In this document: in pieces, positions 54,501-58,075 of the stretch
Position numbering within the stretch: position 1 is the stretch's first letter
Layout: each line of letters begins with the position of its first letter
NCBI GenBank assembly: GCA_903903635.1
Contig: CAIUZK010000201.1
Location: 1 to 58,075 of the forward strand
Direction: 5' to 3'
DNA from: an uncultured Bacteroidota bacterium
GTDB taxonomy: Bacteria > Bacteroidota > Bacteroidia > Chitinophagales > Chitinophagaceae
Length of the DNA: 58,075 nt
Program-made: the position numbers and the translations under genes
The notes under the pieces: generated by a model
Told to the model about the DNA's origin: nothing
Database searches by the model: none
The model's input: the letters and a program-made list of their open reading frames with translations, nothing else

Positions 54501-57500
54501 GATAATTACACTTCCCGTCATATTGTTCACACAGCTCGTTACAGAATTCGTTGCAACGGCAGTATAAGTACCTGCAGAAGTAAATACACCGAAATCTATA
54601 ATACCACTTGTTCCTGCAACCGGAGAACCTGTTGATAATCCCGAATTATATAGTTGATATGAAATTCCCGTATTGGACCCGCTCAGGTAAACATGTACCC
54701 CACCCGATCCGGCGCAATAGCTTCCTCCACCTGTAACACTGTAAGCGGTTGGTACCGGTAAAATACTGATTGCCACACTGCCTGTCATTGTTGCAGCACA
54801 TGATGTACCCGGATTGGCCGTAACTGTATACAAACCGGCTGTAACCTGAGGCCCGAAATCAATAGCGCCGCCTGTTCCGGAAATAATACTACCTGTAGGA
54901 ACTCCTGAAATACTCAACTGGTAGCCAACCCCTATTGTTGAGCTGTTTAAACCAACATGTAGAGCTGTTGCGCCAATACAATAATTGCCCCCTCCCGTTA
55001 CGGTAAAGAGCGAAGGAGAGGATGTAATATTTACCAATTGAGTAGCAGAACATCCTGTAGATGGTAACGTATAAGATATAGTACATGACCCAAGTGTAAT
55101 ACCCGTTACAATTCCTGTGCCTGCACCAACTGTTGCAACAGAAATGTTGTTACTGCTCCATGAACCGCCGCCGGTTATATCACTTAATGTTGTGGTATTG
55201 CCAACACATGTGCCGGCTACACCTGTTATTGCTGGTGTCTGGTTTACGGTAATCGGTGTTGTAATAGAGCATGCTGTGGGTAGTGTATAGGTAATAGTGG
55301 TAGTTCCACCAGATACACCGGTGACAATACCTGTACCCGATACTACTGTCGCTATAGCAGTATTATTACTGGCCCATGTACCGCCCCCTGCATCCGACAA
55401 AGTTGTTGTCAGACCTGCACAAACTACCGGAGTACCTGATATCGCCGAAGGCAAAGGATTAACATTGAATACAAATGTATTGCCTGATGAAAGGTTGCTG
55501 ACACAACCGGTAGCGCTGCTGGTAATCGAATTTATCGTAATTGTCGTTGAACCGGAATTACCCAATGAGACCGTACTGAAAGTACCAGTACTGCCACTCA
55601 TAGTAATGGTAGCTGTATTGCCCAAAGAGGTATTTGCGCCGGTAATATTATAGTTGACTGTATAGACGCCTGCCGTTAGACTTGCAGATGTAATTGTAAC
55701 TGTTGCCGGATTTCCAATACAACCATTTGCCACAGAGGTACTGAATGCACTGACATTAGGCTGCGCGGTAACTACTGCTGTTGTAGTATAATTTAACGAA
55801 CAACCTGAACCTGTGCCATTATTTACTGTAACAGTATAGATACCGCTTGCCGTTGCAGGCGCTGCGTTTACACTTGCAGTTGCACTGGTTGCACTGGTAA
55901 TAGTGCCGGGCCCCGTCCATGAATAGCCGGTAACATTTGTTGCGCCATTTGCTGTTAGGCTCAAATTATTGCCTGCACATATCGGCCCGCTGTTTGTTGC
56001 ACTGGTAAGCGCAGGTTGAGGATTTACAGTAACGCTTGCAGATCCGGATGAAGTACATGCATTGGAGCCATCTACTGTTGTGTATAAATTATAAGTGCCA
56101 CTTGCACTGGTACTGGTTACTATATAATTCTGCGTTGTACTTGTGGTAGTAGCATAATAACTAAGCGGACCGGTCCATGTATAAATGGTTGAACCAGCCA
56201 CTGTTGGTGATGTTAATGTAAGTACACCGTTCACACACACAGGGCTGTTGCTGGTAGGTGCAGGTGTAGGCGGCAATATCTCCACCATATAATCATTCGC
56301 CTGCCCGAAATAGTTAAGCGCTCCGGTTGGGGTAATTGATCCTGTTGTATAACCCAAAGTTGAATTGGCAGTACGCACTCTCATGCGGTGTATACCGAAA
56401 TTATTTGCCGGGATGGTCAGCGTAAAGGTGGTTGCTGTTCCTGCTACGCCAGTTACACTACCTACATACTCATTTGCATCTGTAAAAACACCATTATCAT
56501 TAAAATCGATCCATACGCCTACTACCGCAGCATACGAGCCTCCGTAATTGTTATAAGTAGCTGTAAAGCCGGATGAAGAAGTTGGGCTTCCCTGAAGCTG
56601 AATATGGGTTGCCCGGTTGGTGTAATCTACATAGGTATATGATGTGCCGCAACAGGTTTGGTAGCCTGTATAATTATAATTGCTTACACTGTTATTCAGA
56701 TCATTAAGCGCACTACCGCAAGCTCCACCAGCAATCTGGAACTGTCCAATATTTTCATTCGGATACCCGCTGGCAGAGAAATACGCATAAGAAGGAAGCC
56801 CGGGATAAGAAGACTCATAGCCAACAGCAATTGCTGAGGAGGCCACCTGCGTGCCGCCGCCACATGCTACCAGGCAAATATAATATGCTGCCGCAGTAGG
56901 TGTAAGCGTACAGGTTGCATTGGTAGCCCCTGATATATTTGCCCATGAATTTGCAAGGCCGGTTGGCGAACTTTGCCACTGGTAAGTTAAACCTGTTGCA
57001 AGGGGTAAACCTGATAGGCTGAGAGTAATAGGGCCTGTAGCAATACCGGATGTGGAGAGTGTAGCAGCTGCAGATGGCGTGCCACTGCATGCCACAGGCA
57101 TCTGCCCTGCCGATGGCGTAAAATCATACGTTGTACCTGCAGGTATACTTACTGCAGTAGTAAATGGAATATTAGTTGCAGTGGTTGAAGTATTGTTGGT
57201 AACTGATGTCCAACTGGAGCCACCTACAAGATTAAAATCAGCTGTTGAAGCACCACTTAGGCCTACCACCGCATTATAGGCTGGCGAATATGCTGTTGTT
57301 GAACTGCCATATACCAGTTCTGCAACATTGCTGGTTTCTTTCAACCTGATCTGAAAGGTTAAAGCATCGCTTGGGCCACCATATCCCCAATAGGTTACCG
57401 ACCGTGTACAACTTGTCCACTGCACTACAAATATCCTGTTGGGCGCAGTTCCTATTGTGCCATAATAAATAGGGTTTGCATTGGTATTATCCAGCAGCCC

Positions 57501-57893
57501 TCCAAGAAGTACGCCACCTGCGCCACCTGAATATTGATAGGTTACTGCACAGCCATACCCCATAATAGCTCCTGCCTGGCCATTATTTACCGTATGCGGC
57601 CTGGGATTGGTGGGTAATGTAGGGGCAGCGAAGCTTAAATGGCCGTTGCTGTTTACAAATACGCTCGAATATCCTGCTCCTTTAAAATAATAAACAAAGG
57701 GCAAAGGGACATTATATACTTGTTCAAACCATCCATTCCCTGATAATCCCGAGTTGGGTGGTACAACGGCTGTGCCTCCTGATAGTGGTGTATAGGTCCC
57801 ACTTGAGTAACTGAATGTATATGAGCTAACCTGCGCACTTAAGTTCAACCCAATACATAACAACAATAATAATAGTAAGGCGTTCTTTTTCAT
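48597..57893 (-). CDS. Giant T9SS-secreted repeat protein B (20 Ig-like modules, one GEVED domain)
   Basis: A 3098-residue paralogue of protein A. The signal peptide is about 1-20 (LLLLLLLCIGLNLSAQ). Residues 21-265 form a head unrelated to that of A (NGHLSFAAPTLPTNPRPHTV, APNRIFVVQWTSC), resembling a Bacteroidota extracellular N-terminal domain. An Ig-like domain follows (to about 355), then one GEVED domain (about 361-541, GVWIDFNDNGVFTDANEYVG) and several Ig/BIG2-like domains (to 959). Residues 960-2739 are 20 modules of the same kind and order as in A. Three Ig/PKD-like domains and a type-A T9SS sorting domain (3018-3098) complete it. It would be exported by T9SS and cleaved or anchored at the surface. 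ATG start at 57893, own promoter and terminator; gene A follows 361 bp downstream. Confidence 0.9.
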   Translation of the reverse strand: MKKNALLLLLLLCIGLNLSAQVSSYTFSYSSGTYTPLSGGTAVVPPNSGLSGNGWFEQVYNVPLPFVYYFKGAGYSSVFVNSNGHLSFAAPTLPTNPRPHTVNNGQAGAIMGYGCAVTYQYSGGAGGVLLGGLLDNTNANPIYYGTIGTAPNRIFVVQWTSCTRSVTYWGYGGPSDALTFQIRLKETSNVAELVYGSSTTAYSPAYNAVVGLSGASTADFNLVGGSSWTSVTNNTSTTATNIPFTTAVSIPAGTTYDFTPSAGQMPVACSGTPSAAATLSTSGIATGPITLSLSGLPLATGLTYQWQSSPTGLANSWANISGATNATCTLTPTAAAYYICLVACGGGTQVASSAIAVGYESSYPGLPSYAYFSASGYPNENIGQFQIAGGACGSALNDLNNSVSNYNYTGYQTCCGTSYTYVDYTNRATHIQLQGSPTSSSGFTATYNNYGGSYAAVVGVWIDFNDNGVFTDANEYVGSVTGVAGTATTFTLTIPANNFGIHRMRVRTANSTLGYTTGSITPTGALNYFGQANDYMVEILPPTPAPTSNSPVCVNGVLTLTSPTVAGSTIYTWTGPLSYYATTTSTTQNYIVTSTSASGTYNLYTTVDGSNACTSSGSASVTVNPQPALTSATNSGPICAGNNLSLTANGATNVTGYSWTGPGTITSATSATASVNAAPATASGIYTVTVNNGTGSGCSLNYTTTAVVTAQPNVSAFSTSVANGCIGNPATVTITSASLTAGVYTVNYNITGANTSLGNTATITMSGSTGTFSTVSLGNSGSTTITINSITSSATGCVSNLSSGNTFVFNVNPLPSAISGTPVVCAGLTTTLSDAGGGTWASNNTAIATVVSGTGIVTGVSGGTTTITYTLPTACSITTPITVNQTPAITGVAGTCVGNTTTLSDITGGGSWSSNNISVATVGAGTGIVTGITLGSCTISYTLPSTGCSATQLVNITSSPSLFTVTGGGNYCIGATALHVGLNSSTIGVGYQLSISGVPTGSIISGTGGAIDFGPQVTAGLYTVTANPGTSCAATMTGSVAISILPVPTAYSVTGGGSYCAGSGGVHVYLSGSNTGISYQLYNSGLSTGSPVAGTSGIIDFGVFTSAGTYTAVATNSVTSCVNNMTGSVIISINPLPAVFTVSGGGSYCVGGSGMPVSLSGSVIGVNYQLYQGGVAIGSPVAGTSASISFGNQTLAGTYTVIATNATTACVSNMTGSATVSIISLPLFYSVTGGGSYCSGSTGVHIGLSGSSVGTNYQLYNGPGTVGGLVAGTGSAIDFGIFTAVGTYTVVASIPASTCTNSMIGSVIVSINPPPVSFTVTGGGNYCLGTGGLHVGLNGSVIGTNYYLYNGATIVGGASGTGAPLDFGLEIAAGIYTVTATVTGTGCGGNMTGSVTISINALPTAFNVTGGGSYCSGAAAPHVLLSSSTSGVSYQLMNGTTPVGTAMAGTGSSLDFGVQPAAGTYTVIATITATGCMNTMNGSVTVVANPLPSGYTVSGGGYYCTGGTGVHVNINNSDAGVNYQLKLGIVSAGTPVAGTGSALDFGLVTTAGTYTVIATNAVTGCSSTMPGSATVGILLLPTVYNVTGGGSYCTGGSGRSIGLSNSDAGVSYQLYNGTVAVGAAIAGSGSALDFGLQTVAGTYTVKATNLITGCINNMSGSVIISVNPLPAANTVTGGGNYCTGGTGVHIGLNGSVSGVNYQIFNGGSPVGGLIPGTGSPIDFGLFTSSGTYTVVGTNAVTTCLNTMTGSATVGANPLPVMHSVTGGGSFTCAGGIGLPVSLDGSNTGTNYQLYRSGVLVGTPVPGTGLALDYGLQTVGGSYSVVATTVSTGCSASMLSGVSITVIGSPASHTVTGGGNYCPGSGGVTVGLNGSNTGVIYQLYINGLASGSPIAGTTSALSFGLQTTPGNYSVVAADPITGCSAGMAGVTTVAMSALPLVYNITGGGSYCIGSTGSHIYLNGSTSGVSYALYNAGVLTTTVVAGTGSPLDFGLQPAGTYTIKGTSTSTGCINTMTGSASVTANPLPVQYAVAGGGLYCAGGAGSDITLGGSESGVYYQLSLSGSTVGVPVYGTGTSIDMGLQTATGMYSVIATNSSTGCTNTMTGTSTVGNYPAIVPYTVTGGGNYCASGTGVHILLNGSTTGVTYQLYVGSTATGVPLFGTGLPLDFGSQTVTGNYTVIGTDIVSLCAKTMTGSATVGTYPLPATYNVTGGGAICAVGSGAHIYLSGSSSGVSYQLYNSGILSGSSWPGTGSAIDFGLLTTAGAYTVKATDNVTGCNINMTGTATINTGSVPVAYTVTGSSSTGYCSGGSGVAIYLSNSEAGVNYQLYRGTTAVGAPVAGISGSMSFGSQTIVGNYTVSAVNISAGCTNNMAGSVSVTINPKPTSFNVTGGGGICSGGSRSLGLSGSATGINYQVYHSGVAIGSVVSGTGFALDLGAQTLTGSYSVIAMNTSTGCINTMTGTATIYTNPAPTAYSMTGGGNFCSGSTGVHVGLNSSASGFSYQLYKGIDLVGSALPGTGASLDFGIQTVSGLYTTLATNNATGCTAIMTGGANVTAVPLPVVHPVSGGGSYCAGDAGVHIGLSGSATGVNYRLYKGSTLMGSPIPGSGLAIDFGYQTAAGSYTVVATEASLGCVNNMSGSAIVAINALPDVYPVNGGGSYCDGTGGVHVGLSGSAIGMNYTLYHGVSSGSTVAGTGTILDFGNQTLAGSYTVKATNPATGCTSAMAGSATVTSNSVVVPTVSISTTGGDTVCSGNLTTFTASLSNGGSAPSFQWSVNGVNTGSSISYSYIPVNGDVVGLILTSNATCATPVSVNTSAAITVWAKQTPGISISANPGIEVCQGTPVTFSATSVYGGASPSYSWLKGGIPVGSGSTYTYTPAPGDVISCKLNSNYTCRLLNTVTSAPANMVVDIATVPVVSISAYPGLNIAEGQPLTLEATVTNGGPAPTYQWAVNGTNATGATLPAFTGSTYNDGDVVSCNVTSSGGCAGLKGSNSVVVHVANVGVKPVVSIQDGIKILPNPNNGTFTISGRIGNSKEEALLEVTNMLGQVVYRNKVTADNGLIQESVQLGGSIANGMYILNVQTLNENKVFHLVVER
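49677..55016 (-). repeat. Array of 20 coding repeats (about 267 bp each) in giant gene B
   Basis: 5340 bp encode 1780 residues, 89.0 per module, only one residue longer in total than the array of gene A. Modules correspond one to one in order with those of A, including the odd ones: the 10th (GGGSFTCAGG, extra residue), the 12th (LQPAGTY) and the 16th (TGSSSTGYCSGG). Confidence 0.92.
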
Positions 57894-57937
57894 GAATATA
57901 TGTTTTATTGCAACCAGTTTTTAAATAAACACTAAAT

Positions 57938-57967
57938 CAAATATAATAAATAATTTCAGTTTTTCAA
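57938..57967 (-). promoter_or_regulatory. Promoter of giant gene B (TTG-N19-TATATTTG)
   Basis: On the minus strand, TTG (57967-57965), a 19-base spacer and TATATTTG (57945-57938). It is an exact match to the Bacteroidota promoter consensus with the same spacer as gene A. It ends 44 bp before the ATG at 57893. The remaining DNA to the window end is AT-rich with no gene. Confidence 0.75.
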
Positions 57968-58075
57968 CTATTTTTATAAAATATAAAATATAAAGACGAT
58001 TTTGTCTTTATAATCCTATTAACTGAAAATTAAACGCTTAAAAATGTCAATTATGTGATATTGTTAGTATCAGGA

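Noticed and set aside
37142-57893. Many open frames of 60-130 codons on the opposite strand or in other frames of the two giant genes
   Set aside because: They arise from the repetitive glycine/threonine-rich coding sequence, recur at the same phase in each module and have no starts, motifs or promoters of their own.
1-58075. tRNA or rRNA genes
   Set aside because: I saw no cloverleaf with a GTTC-type T-arm and no rRNA-like sequence in the gene-free stretches; a covariance-model search would settle it.

Overview
The window comes from a member of the phylum Bacteroidota, most likely the Chitinophagia/Sphingobacteriia side. The evidence is type IX secretion (T9SS) sorting domains of both type A and type B, a PorP/SprF-like outer-membrane protein, the Bacteroidota promoter pattern TTG-N19-TAnnTTTG in front of several genes, little Shine-Dalgarno sequence, and SusC/D-free but surface-protein-rich content. 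Identity below family level cannot be read from the sequence alone.

Layout. 0-1.3 kb: a decayed IS630-type transposase. 1.3-3.9 kb: a TPR protein, a 5'-truncated envelope protein and a DEAD-box RNA helicase, all on the minus strand. 4-8.8 kb (plus strand): a TPR protein with a degenerate retropepsin-like domain, an acyltransferase-3 membrane protein and an ABC ATPase/permease pair. 8.9-10.9 kb: a dicarboxylate/amino-acid symporter, an internally deleted HigA-like antitoxin and a broken T9SS-cargo gene. 11-12.8 kb: a D-cysteine desulfhydrase-like enzyme overlapping era. 12.9-22.7 kb: a glycan block. It holds a minus-strand operon (split transketolase, an epimerase-glycosyltransferase fusion, two methyltransferases), then a YfhO-type and a second polytopic GT-C-like membrane protein. 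22.8-25.4 kb: an OmpA-like gene, a toxin-antitoxin pair with a stop inside the toxin, a partial duplicate of the OmpA gene 3' end, and 0.8 kb of gene-free, repeat-rich DNA. 25.5-37 kb: core genes (rimM, trmD, an M20 peptidase, ilvE, recQ, cysK) with a T9SS type-B protein and its PorP/SprF partner in the middle.

37.1-57.9 kb, over a third of the window, is taken by two giant minus-strand genes (3697 and 3098 residues). They encode secreted T9SS type-A proteins. Each has its own N-terminal head, then 20 tandem modules of about 89 residues with a conserved cysteine pair, three Ig/PKD-like domains and the sorting domain. The two 20-module arrays are collinear: module n of one protein matches module n of the other better than it matches its neighbours. 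The complete stalk was therefore built first and then duplicated as a unit, together with its terminator, while the heads differ. Each gene has its own perfect Bacteroidota promoter and its own hairpin terminator.

How the genes fit together. The giant proteins, the SBBP-repeat type-B protein with its SprF-like partner and the OmpA protein all point to surface display and adhesion. The transketolase/epimerase/glycosyltransferase/methyltransferase operon, with two polytopic glycosyltransferase-like proteins, probably makes and transfers an unusual methylated sugar on a polyprenyl carrier. Such a sugar could decorate surface glycans, but this is inference. The accessory stretches (0-1.3, 10.2-10.9 and 23.4-25.4 kb) hold remnants of mobile or addiction genes in several stages of decay.
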